A DNA stretch of 64,000 bases, from assembly GCF_020509005.1 (NCBI RefSeq), contig NC_063012.1:7936001-8000000 (forward strand), read 5' to 3'. Shown in pieces: positions 12,301 to 21,162 of the stretch. The stretch comes from Fulvia fulva (lineage: Eukaryota > Ascomycota > Dothideomycetes > Mycosphaerellales > Mycosphaerellaceae). The position numbers were made by a program, and so were the translations under genes. A model generated the notes under the pieces. That model was not told where the DNA came from. It saw nothing but the letters and a program-made list of their open reading frames with translations, and ran no database searches. Position 1 is the stretch's first letter. Each line of letters opens with the position of its first letter.

Positions 12301-14429
12301 ACTACTAAAAGAGTATAGAGAAGAGATCGCGCCGAGCCTTATAAACCTATTTACCGCGTACCTACGGCTAGGGTATTACCCGAAGCCGTATAGAGAGTCT
12401 ATAACAGTAGTGCTACGTAAGCTATAGAAGGAGGGCTATACTTAGCCTAAGTCGTATAGACTAATCGCACTTCTAAATACGATAGGGAAGGTCCTAGAAA
12501 AGATAGTAGCCTAGAGACTTACGTAGCTAGCCGAGGACAACTACGTACTCCTAGTAACACAGATAGGGGGAAGAAGCTAGCGATCGACACTAATAGTAAT
12601 AGAGCTAATTACGGAGCAAATTCAGACCCTCTAGCACTACGGTAGGAACCGAGCGGCGTCCTTACTATCCCTTAATATCGTAGGAGCCTTCGATAACGTC
12701 TTATACTAAAGGCTAATATATATCCTATAGTAGAAAGGTATCCCCTAGTAGGTAACGACGTTCGTCTACTCCTTTCTCTAGGAACGGACGATATACCTAG
12801 TCCTAGGAAGGTATACATCCGACCCGGTAAAGGTAGAGGCTAGAATACCTTAGGGATCTACTCTCTCTCCTATCCTGTTTCTAATATTTATGTCTGATCT
12901 AATCCCCCTACTTACCTCTCCGTAAACCTTAGTATCGGGGTTCGTAGACGACATAAACATCCTAGCCTAGTTAGACTCGATAGAAGAGAACTGTCGCCTC
13001 CTTAAAGATAGGCATAAGAAATACGAGGAGTAGGCAAAGAAGTATAGTACCCGGTTCGCCCCTAAAAAGTACTAACTTATATACTTTAGTAAAGCGAGAA
13101 CATACTATAATATAAAGGCGGCGGTAAGAATCTAAGGCTACGAGACTAAGCTATTAGCGGAGCTACGAGTACTAGGGATCTAGCTCGACCCGAAGCTAAG
13201 CTAGAATGTATAGATTAAGAAAGCCTAGAGTCGAGCGCAAATTAACGAAGCCTCGATAAAGAGGCTTACGGTATCTATATAGGGAGTAACATTCGACAAG
13301 GCAAGAGTAATATATAAGGCGATCGGTAGACTAGCTATGTTATACGGGGTATAGATTTAGGGAATAGGAGGCGTAGGTAAGCCGATCCTAAAACAGATAG
13401 AGCAACTACTAAATAGGACATAGGTAGGTAACCTACGTATAGTACTAGGCGTATATAAGATAACGTTAATAAGCACGGTAGAAATAGAGACAGGAACACT
13501 ACTAATCGGCTAGTATATCCGGGGAATAAGAATTTAATACGCGGTAAAGACGACAGATTACCTAGTATAAGCTACGATCTAGGAGGTAAAGAATAAGATA
13601 GAAAGCCGCTACCGGAGAGGGGCCGGATAAAGGACAAGCTAAAAAGAGGATGACCTTACTACCTTTACGGCCGTATAGACAAGTACCGAATAGCTAGTAC
13701 GAAAAGAGGAGGAGCGTAGGACTCGCTAGGCCGGCGGGAGCAAGGCTAAGACCTAAAGCCTAGCGGAATAGATAGCGAGCTACCTATAGGAGTAGGACTA
13801 GAAAAGGAAGCCCCCTAAGACAATAGGCCCGATAGCGCTCCGAGCCTTCTAGAGACACAATTACTAGCTATATAGGGACCTAATAAGGGTCGAAGCAAGT
13901 ATAGCAATCTAAATCAGGTCCGAATATATTAAATTAAGGGCCTACCTATTTAGAAGACGCGTACTAGACATCTATAGCCTAGCCTACTAGTATAGCTACC
14001 TATCGTAAAACCTAGAATATATGCTACTACGATGCCTGTAGTAGGCGAGAGGTAGGGGAAATTAGAGGCACTAAGCGGGAAGGAGAGACTATAAGTTAAT
14101 TATTAGGGACAAAGGTAATATTCGCCGAATCTCTCGGTAGATACTATAGTAGGGATACCTCTAGTAGTTTAGCCTCGCTAGCGAGACGGAGGAGTAGATA
14201 GATAAGAGGCGGAAGCTAGGAGGGTTATAGATAGGGTAGTTATTAGGGCAGGCCTATAATACTAGCGTACCCCTAATAAGGGAAATTTAAGACGACAACT
14301 AGGAGGAAAAGATAGGCGGGAAGGAGGAGGGGTTTTTACTAATACGGTTTCTCCTCTATATATACAAAAACAAGATAGTATAGCTATATAGGCCAAAGGG
14401 CACTATAACAGCTTAATGAAATATCTATC
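9317..14429 (+). mobile_element. LINE-1 of this window: Tad1-like non-LTR retrotransposon, RIP-degraded
   Basis: A 5.1-kb insertion within the Gypsy B integrase, flanked by a 13-bp duplication TATATACTAGAAC (9304-9316 and 14430-14442). It has an ORF1-like first part and an AP-endonuclease-like region (LGNFNLYY near 11328, the GDFN-H/P box). The RT carries the FVDDIN catalytic box (12941-12958). It ends in a short ATCT repeat tail instead of poly(A), typical of fungal Tad1-clade elements. All frames are broken by TAG/TAA. Its last 0.9 kb recurs at 33191-34066. Confidence 0.85.
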
Positions 14430-14442
14430 TATATACTAGAAC

Positions 14443-15071
14443 TAAGGCTTTCTATAATACGTACTAGGGCAACCTTAAGCAAATCCTAATACCTAACGGT
14501 ATATTCGAGGAATTGGCCCTAGACTATATTATAGCACTTCTAGACAGCTATAGCCCGGAGGGCGTTAAGTATAACAACATCCTTACCTTAATATATCGTC
14601 TTATAGAGCGTAACTACCTTATACTAGTCGTTAATATAGAGCCCGAGATAGCTATAGATATAATTATCCGCTATATTATTAAGGATCAAGGCCTATTCCG
14701 CTCTATCTACTTAGACCGCGGCTCGTAGTAGGTAAGTCGCTTCTAGAAGACGCTTTACGAACGTCTAGGTATTAAGTATAAGATGTCGACGGTATAGTAC
14801 CCTTAGACCGATAGTTAGTCCAAACGTACGAACTAAGTTATAGAGTAGTACCTACGTATATATATTAATTACGCCTAAGACAACTAGTACGACTCGCTAC
14901 CGCTAGTAATATCGCTTTGCATATAGCTTAGGCTCGTCTATAGTCGTATCTTTATATATACCGTAGTTTAAGATTATAGAGTTAGATAGATATACTCTAT
15001 AGAGGGTTACTTATTTTAAATTAATAGATACCGCCTCGTAGGCGCTTAAGGCGATTTGAGAAGGGGGGTAG
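14443..15071 (+). pseudogene. Integrase core remnant of Gypsy B (3' of the LINE insertion)
   Basis: The continuation of the pol relic. It includes a 71-codon open stretch at 14513-14728 holding the first two catalytic Asp regions of the integrase (ALDYIIALLDSYS and YLDRGS). A degraded stretch around the catalytic Glu follows (about 14800-14850). The region ends quickly in a polypurine tract just before the 3' LTR. The open stretch survives by chance and is not an independent gene. Confidence 0.75.
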
Positions 15072-15267
15072 TGTCACGGTGTAGCCCTACGGCCTACGGC
15101 CTTCGGGTCACGTGACTTCGTAAATATAACGTAACGCCTCGGCTCGGCGAACGTCGCGCTTATCTTCAATACGCGCCTTAGCTAGAACTTCTCTTCTCCG
15201 TAGAACTTATTCGATTACTTAGCTACGACACCCTTTTACCTACTAAGAGTAGCCTAGACCCGTATTA
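15072..15267 (+). repeat. 3' LTR of Gypsy B
   Basis: 196 bp, starting TGTCACGGTG, preceded by the purine run GAGAAGGGGGG. It differs from the 5' copy mostly by C-to-T/G-to-A changes. It contains a CACGTG palindrome at 15107-15116 that has decayed in the 5' copy. It is followed by the target-duplication copy CGACT. Confidence 0.87.
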
Positions 15268-15272
15268 CGACT

Positions 15273-16130
15273 AGGGTATAGAGACTACTTATTATCGATA
15301 GCTACGAGAGCTATAACTCGAAGGCATTCTAGAATCTATATAAGGAATATAAGATCTTGGCCCTATATATACTATCGTACGCCTTATACTTACTCTAGCT
15401 ATTAGATATAGGTTGCTATTCGCCTTTAAAGAAGGTATACGGTACTTAGCTCTCGGGCTTAGTATACTAGCGTATTACTTATATCGATAAAGTAGGGTTC
15501 CTACGCGCCTTCCGGGTAGCCTATAACGCTATATTTAGACAGGAGAACATCCTATTAAGCTTCAGAGGCGCCAGTTTAGTTCTATTCAATCTATAGGTAG
15601 TAATAGACAAGCTTAATATTAAGCTACGTACGCTAAACTCTCTAGCTCCGGACTCTACCCCTTAGGAGTCGAAGACACTACGAACTATAAAAGAATTCGA
15701 CTCTTAATCGACACTAGTAACGAACAAAATACGTACCGGGGCAGGTTTATCGCTAAACTCGTTATAGGAAGGGGTATATTAGCTTATAAAAGGGAGTAGA
15801 GAGATAGCGTATTAGATAGCTCTTATATAAAGCGAGACTAGTAAGCTACGTAAGTCTAACGAGGCCCTTATATAGCGGAAAGTACGAAAGCGTAAGTATA
15901 TTCAGTCTAGAGGGTCTCTAACCTTTAATAAGGCGTCGCAATTAATATCTCTAGAGGATACTAGGAGGTAGGAAGTGAGTAGAGAGTCGCTAGATAGTAT
16001 TCGGCTAGTACTAAGGCTACGACGCTATAAGCGATATAGCGAGTCGGGGCATAACGTACGTACCTATTAAGTAGACTTACTAGATAGCGAAGAATCTAAA
16101 AAGGAATTGTCCCCCTAGTAACGATTCTAT
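15273..16130 (+). pseudogene. Fot1/pogo-type transposase relic (Pogo-1), 3' part
   Basis: Continues the frame left at 3951. The second catalytic Asp lies in LLIIDSYES (15297-15299) and the third in LLDIGCYSPLK (15405-15407), the hallmark of pogo/Fot1 DDD transposases. A degraded, charged C-terminus follows. All three catalytic Asp codons survived RIP, but the frame contains many stops. The 3' end is approximate, as no matching inverted repeat was recognised. Confidence 0.8.
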
Positions 16131-17573
16131 AGGATGTCGTTATATTAAGATACCGTCGTAATTAAAGTAGAAGTAGTTCAGTTCTTAGTAAAAGTAGCCC
16201 GCTCGGTAGTATAGCCCGCTTAGTAGTAAAGTACGTTAATACTTCGGTAAGAAGATAATATCGCAAGTTAAAGCGTATTCCGGCCGTATTAAGGACTAGC
16301 TTAATTATAGTAGCTAGTACGATATCTTCTCGCTATTCGAGTCGCTACTAAATTAGTAGAGTTAAGAGTACGACTATTAACGGCGTAATATCGCTAATAA
16401 CTTAAAGCGGTATTATAAGGTCCTTACCGGATACTTCTCGTAAAGTATAAGTCGCTATATTAATAACTATATACTACTCGAAGTATTAAAGCTTTACGGT
16501 CGCGTAGAACACCTACTCTACGGTAAATACGGTATCGATAAGGCTAGTAATAAGATCAAGTACTCTACGTTTAGCTATAGCTATAAGTAGTATTAGTATA
16601 ACGGCTATACCTTTAAGATAATAGGCTAGCTATACCTTTACGATATTATAAAGCTACTTAAGGTACATACCCGTCGCTCGACTAAGCTATTACTATACTA
16701 CTTCGACTTCTACTAGTTCGTTAACGTTAAGAGAATACGGCTATTATAATAGAGTAAGCTACCGCTGTAAATACGAGAGCCTAATTACAACTTTAGTAAC
16801 CGTAAGTCTATAATAGGTAGTATAATACTATATTTAATAAAATAAGTACTTACTACTCGTAAATTAGACGACTTAAATACCGCCGTTATTAAGAAAGTAA
16901 AGCCCTTTATTACGACTACTAACTTCGTTCTAGAGCCTAGCGTATTACTTACTTAGCTAAAGAAGATAGTCCCTTACTATATTTATAGTAAGGGCTAGTA
17001 CTATAAGGATAATTATCCGTATTAGAAGGCTAAGCGTACTTATAGGCCTACTTATTACGCCGCCGGTTATAAGTACTATAATCTTCGCTAGGAGTCGTTA
17101 TAGCTAGTAACGCTACGGTGACTAAATAAGATAGACATATTACGTAAGAGGGTCGCCGAGATAGAAGCTCGCAAACGATAGCGATAGAGGCTCTTAAAGA
17201 GCGGAAGAGATAGGAAGCTAAATACTATAGATAGTAAGTAGTATTATACGAGTAGCGACGATAGTAAGCTATACTATAGTAATATTATATACGGTAATAG
17301 TAGGTAGTATATTTATCGATATAGCGGGTAAGACTACTATACTATAATATAGTATAGAATTAATAACGTAAAGTACTAGTAAGCTAGTAACACGGATAAG
17401 GCGTAAGATAGGGCGTAAACGTATTAATACCTTAGAATTAAATAAGTTCTACGAAGAAGAGAAGGTAAGAAAGTCGCGAAGCCGCGATAAAGTAAACGTC
17501 GAGGTTAGGGTCTAGGGTCCGGGCGCGCTAACGTACTAGGTTACGTAACACTAAGTATAGCCTTACGAGGTGA
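16131..17573 (+). other. Unclassified RIP-degraded coding relic
   Basis: From about 16270 to 17235 one plus-strand frame reads as protein if TAG/TAA are taken as former Gln/Trp codons, giving a Lys/Tyr/Leu-rich sequence of roughly 320 residues. I could not assign it to RT, integrase, transposase, helicase or tyrosine-recombinase families. The rest, up to the Pogo-2 inverted repeat, shows nothing recognisable. Confidence 0.4.
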
Positions 17574-17629
17574 ACCGTAATAGCTAGGAACACTAGTAAG
17601 CTAGGAATTTTGTCTTAGTACGACTAACT
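17574..17629 (+). repeat. Left terminal inverted repeat of Pogo-2 (RIP-altered)
   Basis: Matches, in inverted orientation, 26582-26644 on the right side. The shared block runs from AGCTAGGAACACTAGTAAGC to CGACTAACT, with C-to-T and G-to-A differences only over the inner ~48 bases. The outermost bases are uncertain. Confidence 0.75.
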
Positions 17630-18697
17630 TCTTAATTATTGTACTATTACTTAATAATATAATATATAATTATCTAATAAAGAAGGTAGAATTGCTCTTA
17701 CCCTCTCTACCTATCGGTAGGGCTAATTTCCGAGTCTCCTACGCGTAGCTATAGTATATTACGTACCTTATTCGATACTAACTAGGCGGTAATACGGAAT
17801 TACTCCTCGCGTCGATACTCGCCCTATCTAGTATAAACTTACGTTAACTAAAGAATAGACGATTATTTAATATATCCTCGACCTCTATTCGCGAGGATTC
17901 GGACCTACCCTTAGCGAGGTAGTAGATATAGCGGATAAGCTACTCGGTAAACGCGACGCGGATCTAGTAGATAAGAACTAGGTAGAGAGATTCGTTTCGC
18001 GCTCTACTAAGTTCAAAACGGCCTTTAACCGAGCGAAGGACTGTTAGATAATACTCTAGGAAGATCTAGAAGTTATAAGCGCCTAGTTTAAGCTTATATA
18101 AGAGACGATTACTAAGTATAGCGTATATAATAAGGATATTTATAACTTCGATAAGAGGGGCTTTAAGATAGACGTAATTAGCTCTATAAAAGTCGTTACT
18201 AGCTAAGAACGACGCTCTTGCCCTACGGCTACTTAGCCTAGTAATAGAGAGTAGATTATAGTTATTTAGAGTATCTATACCGCTAGCTACTCGACCCCGC
18301 CCTTTATTATCTATAAAGAGCGCGTCTCTATTTTAGTATAGTATAAAGAGGTAGATATACCGCGGAATTAGAAGCTTACGTTCTCCGAGAATAGATAGAT
18401 AAATAACGTACTTAGCCTCGAGTAGTTAAAGCACTTTAACGCGTATATAGATACGCGCTCTATAGGTAGCTATAGCTTACTCATTTTAGACGGCTATAAG
18501 AGCTATTTTGACTAGGGTTTTAAGGACTACTATCTAGACTATAAGATCCTTACGCTCTATATACCGGCGTATTTGTCATATATCCTATAGCCTCTTAACG
18601 TAGTTTGTTTTACGCCGTTAAAGCTAAACTACTTATAACGCGTACGGGATTTAGCGCGTTAGTACCCCTTCTATATTAATAAAGAAACCTTCCTTCC
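17630..18697 (+). pseudogene. Fot1/pogo-type transposase relic (Pogo-2), 5' part
   Basis: A second pogo-type transposase relic on the plus strand. The catalytic core has NFDKRGF (first Asp at 18150-18152) and LLILDGYKSY (second Asp at 18489-18491). In the third motif the expected Asp is Asn (PLN, 18597-18599), consistent with a RIP G-to-A change. The frame is split at codons for FLP by the intact Gypsy C insertion and resumes at 25925. With Gypsy C removed the transposon is about 1.85 kb, normal for Fot1-like elements. Confidence 0.82.
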
Positions 18698-18881
18698 TGT
18701 CACGGGCAGCCCGCGACCCCTCACTGTAGCTGCGTCGGCCCGGCTGAACCGCGGACCTTCTGCATCGGGTTAGCGCGGCTTGGCTTTACTTTATAACTTC
18801 GCCGCGCCTCGCGCTCCTCTTTCGTAGCTTCGTAGAACAACAACTATCTCATTCGGACCCTATGGTACGCGCGCCCTTACA
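18698..18881 (+). repeat. 5' LTR of Gypsy C
   Basis: 184 bp, TGTCACGG to CCTTACA, same sequence as 25736-25919. A TATA-like TTATAA lies at 18791-18796. About 40 bp later the segment GTAGAACAA (18832-18840) is a candidate start of the retroelement RNA. Confidence 0.95.
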
Positions 18882-18883
18882 GT

Positions 18884-18892
18884 TTGTTCTAC
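18884..18892 (+). other. Putative self-priming primer-binding site of Gypsy C
   Basis: TTGTTCTAC begins three bases after the LTR's last base and is exactly complementary to GTAGAACAA in the LTR (18832-18840). The placement, just after the LTR and matching a site ~40 bp past a TATA-like box, fits Tf1/Tf2-style self-primed reverse transcription. No tRNA 3'-end complement (TGG...) was seen in the leader. Confidence 0.6.
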
Positions 18893-18899
18893 CTTACTA

Positions 18900-18918
18900 C
18901 CCAGATCGCGGATCTAGG
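18900..18918 (+). other. Short leader hairpin, AGATC-GCG-GATCT
   Basis: A 5-bp perfect stem with a 3-base loop plus two outer C-G pairs, in the untranslated leader between the primer site and gag. In the degraded relative near 54781-54802 the palindrome is kept and is longer. It may be a packaging or dimerisation element; the role is speculative. Confidence 0.35.
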
Positions 18919-19017
18919 TAAGGGACGCGTAACAACAGGAACAGACAGAACCGCAGAACTCGAGAACGCGCAGAGCCGCATCAGAACACAGAACACGGTA
19001 AGGCGCACAGCGCGCAG

Positions 19018-21144
19018 ATGCCTAGAGAACGCAACGCGGCGACACCATCAGCAGGTGGTCGCGCGCTCGTAGACAGTCAGGATACAGGCACCGTCACGCC
19101 TCCCCCGAACCCAGACAACATGACTTCACAAACAGCGAACGGCGGCATGCGACCGCCACCTAAGCCTAAGGGCAAAAGCAAGCAGCGCACATCTCTTTTC
19201 CCCGACCTCTCCTCTTTTCCTCAGAGTCAGACACAGGACGACAACCGGCGGGTCACAGTAGACACCGGTGTCGCGCTACAACAAGAGATTGATAAAGCTT
19301 ACCAGAAGGCCTTCGAGCGAGAAGAAGGTGGTGAGATTGACTTTACAGAATTGTTCGAGTTCAAGCTCGAAGAGAACCCAGGCGGCGACCCAGACGAGGT
19401 GTATCTATCACTCGACGAGGCAGAACACATTCTCGCATCCGAATACCAGAATGTCACCCCAGACAACCTCACGACCCTTGCATCCCAACACCCGAAGACC
19501 ACCCACGACTTCGTGCTACAAGCAGTCAACACGGCAATTACTAAGGGCAGACAACTCGATGTAATGGAGCGAGCCAACGACCTCCAGAACACCCAGTACA
19601 CCACGCTGTACACCGAATACGACCGCATCTACAAGATGCTGCGAAGTGAAGAGCTTGTCACACAGAAAATGGCAGCAGATCTCAAGAGCAAGAAGGATTG
19701 CGACCCAGCTAAGTTGCAAGAGCTGGGGAAGAAATACAAGGAAGCCAACAACCTGTGCAAGCAGTTCAGCGAGATCTGCGAGAAGGAGAAGAAGAAGGCA
19801 CAAGATGCTGAGGCGAAGAACCAGGCCCTACAACAAGAAGTCGATGACCTGAAGGCTCGGCTTGAGGCAGGAGACACCACACAGAACGGAGGTAGGGGCC
19901 GCTCAGGCCGCCGACCCTCTCGTTCCCGCCCACGCGAGACCTCACTCGAGCAGCTATTGCGTAGGTATCGCGAAGCTGCTGGTGGAGGGGGCGGTGGCGG
20001 TGGTGGTGATAACGATAACGATGGAGACGACGATGACCGTGGCGACAATGGCCGAGGACGTGACAACGACCGTCCGCGACCAGGACCCAACAACAGTCGT
20101 GACTCGAGAATGCGCAACACCCGCACCCAGACACCACTGGTTGACCTTCCAGAACGTCTCTTCACCATTGACCGCACCCTCACTCGCGGCATGGAGATCG
20201 GCAAGGGTGTGCCCGACCCTAAGCACTTCAAGAACGATGACGACCCCAATTTCGACAGCTGGTACAGCAGTGTTCTCCTAAAGCTGACTGTAGCAACCTT
20301 CCGCACTGAGGCAGATGGTCTGCGCTTCGTGTATGGGTGGACACAAGGTGATCCTCAGCGAAGCATCAAGCCGAGGATCCCTGTGCCTGGACAGCAGTCC
20401 TTCAACGAGTTCAAGACTGGAGAAGAGTTATTAGACTGGATGACACGCCAATATGGCACACGCAATGAGGGAACCAAGGCTATGGTTGACATTGCTACCT
20501 GCAAGCAAGAACAAGGCGAAACCTTTGTAGCCTTCCATGCCCGCTACTCGAAGTTGCGCGCCTGGATGTCATGGACCGATGAGACCGAGCTCATGCTGTT
20601 CCGTAACCGACTGAACCGCAAGTACTTCATCAAGACCTTCGGCGACCGCGAAGTCGACCGCCGCCTAGACAGCATGCAAGACGTTATCGAGGAGTGCACC
20701 GCACTGGACGAGAGTTTCTACGAGACAGATCGACTATACCCGCAGAAGGAGCGCCCCCGGGGCAATGGCAACTCGAACAGCAATGGCGGCCAGAACAACC
20801 AGAACAACGGCAACGCAGTTGCTAGTGCCGCTGCCGGTGTAGCAGGTGCCTTGGTACAGCGCCCACTACAGTACGCTGGTACCAAGAAGAAGGAGGATCT
20901 GCCGACACATCTACAGAACCTGCCTACGCTCAACCGTGAGCAGCGCGAAGACCTTAAGAAGCAGGGTAAGTGCTACCGCTGCCGTACAGGTTCTCACGTG
21001 TCGACCAACCCTGAATGCCCAATGTATGGGTACGATGGCGACTATCGCCCACCGCGTCCACGCAATACCACGCCGAATCCGAACGCGAACCTCAGTTCCC
21101 TAGCCGCCGATCCGCGGCAGGGAAATGGCACGACCGCTGCCTAA
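19018..21144 (+). CDS. Gag polyprotein of Gypsy C
   Basis: 708 residues, the structural protein that forms the virus-like particle and binds element RNA. It is the first ATG after the LTR, with a 136-nt leader. The N-terminus is Pro/Lys-rich. Residues about 180-285 are charged and heptad-like (probable coiled coil). An Arg/Ser-rich stretch is followed by a nine-Gly run (322-330) and an acidic Asp/Asn segment. A retrotransposon-gag domain lies at about 370-580, then an Asn/Gly-rich linker. Near the C-terminus is a zinc knuckle, C652-x2-C655-x4-H660-x6-C667, with six residues before the last Cys instead of the usual four. The frame stops at 21142-21144, just after the frameshift signal that leads to pol. 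Confidence 0.93.
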   Translation: MPRERNAATPSAGGRALVDSQDTGTVTPPPNPDNMTSQTANGGMRPPPKPKGKSKQRTSLFPDLSSFPQSQTQDDNRRVTVDTGVALQQEIDKAYQKAFEREEGGEIDFTELFEFKLEENPGGDPDEVYLSLDEAEHILASEYQNVTPDNLTTLASQHPKTTHDFVLQAVNTAITKGRQLDVMERANDLQNTQYTTLYTEYDRIYKMLRSEELVTQKMAADLKSKKDCDPAKLQELGKKYKEANNLCKQFSEICEKEKKKAQDAEAKNQALQQEVDDLKARLEAGDTTQNGGRGRSGRRPSRSRPRETSLEQLLRRYREAAGGGGGGGGGDNDNDGDDDDRGDNGRGRDNDRPRPGPNNSRDSRMRNTRTQTPLVDLPERLFTIDRTLTRGMEIGKGVPDPKHFKNDDDPNFDSWYSSVLLKLTVATFRTEADGLRFVYGWTQGDPQRSIKPRIPVPGQQSFNEFKTGEELLDWMTRQYGTRNEGTKAMVDIATCKQEQGETFVAFHARYSKLRAWMSWTDETELMLFRNRLNRKYFIKTFGDREVDRRLDSMQDVIEECTALDESFYETDRLYPQKERPRGNGNSNSNGGQNNQNNGNAVASAAAGVAGALVQRPLQYAGTKKKEDLPTHLQNLPTLNREQREDLKKQGKCYRCRTGSHVSTNPECPMYGYDGDYRPPRPRNTTPNPNANLSSLAADPRQGNGTTAA

Positions 21145-21162
21145 GCGTGGTAGACAGCGGTC
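21120..21162 (+). promoter_or_regulatory. Programmed -1 ribosomal frameshift signal between gag and pol
   Basis: The heptamer GGGAAAT (21120-21126) sits in the gag frame as G GGA AAT, matching the X XXY YYZ rule. After a 5-nt spacer a perfect 8-bp stem follows: GACCGCTG (21132-21139) pairs with CAGCGGTC (21155-21162) across a 15-nt loop. Slipping by -1 moves ribosomes from the gag frame into the pol frame six codons before the gag stop. CCTA in the loop (21140-21143) could pair with TAGG at 21175-21178 to form a pseudoknot. Family knowledge: many Gypsy elements use -1 shifting here. Confidence 0.82.

Larger units (their letters stand above)
3952..15267 (+). mobile_element. Gypsy B: RIP-degraded Ty3/Gypsy element nested in Pogo-1, itself split by a LINE
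   Basis: Two 196-bp LTRs (3952-4147 and 15072-15267) bound this plus-strand element. It is flanked by a perfect 5-bp target duplication CGACT (3947-3951 and 15268-15272). Removing the element and one duplication copy rejoins the pogo transposase frame. Inside are gag, protease, RT, RNase H and integrase relics in standard Gypsy order. A 5.1-kb LINE (9317-14429) interrupts the integrase. The part after the integrase core is short (about 200 bp before the polypurine tract), so the integrase C-terminus was probably lost to an internal deletion. Confidence 0.88.
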
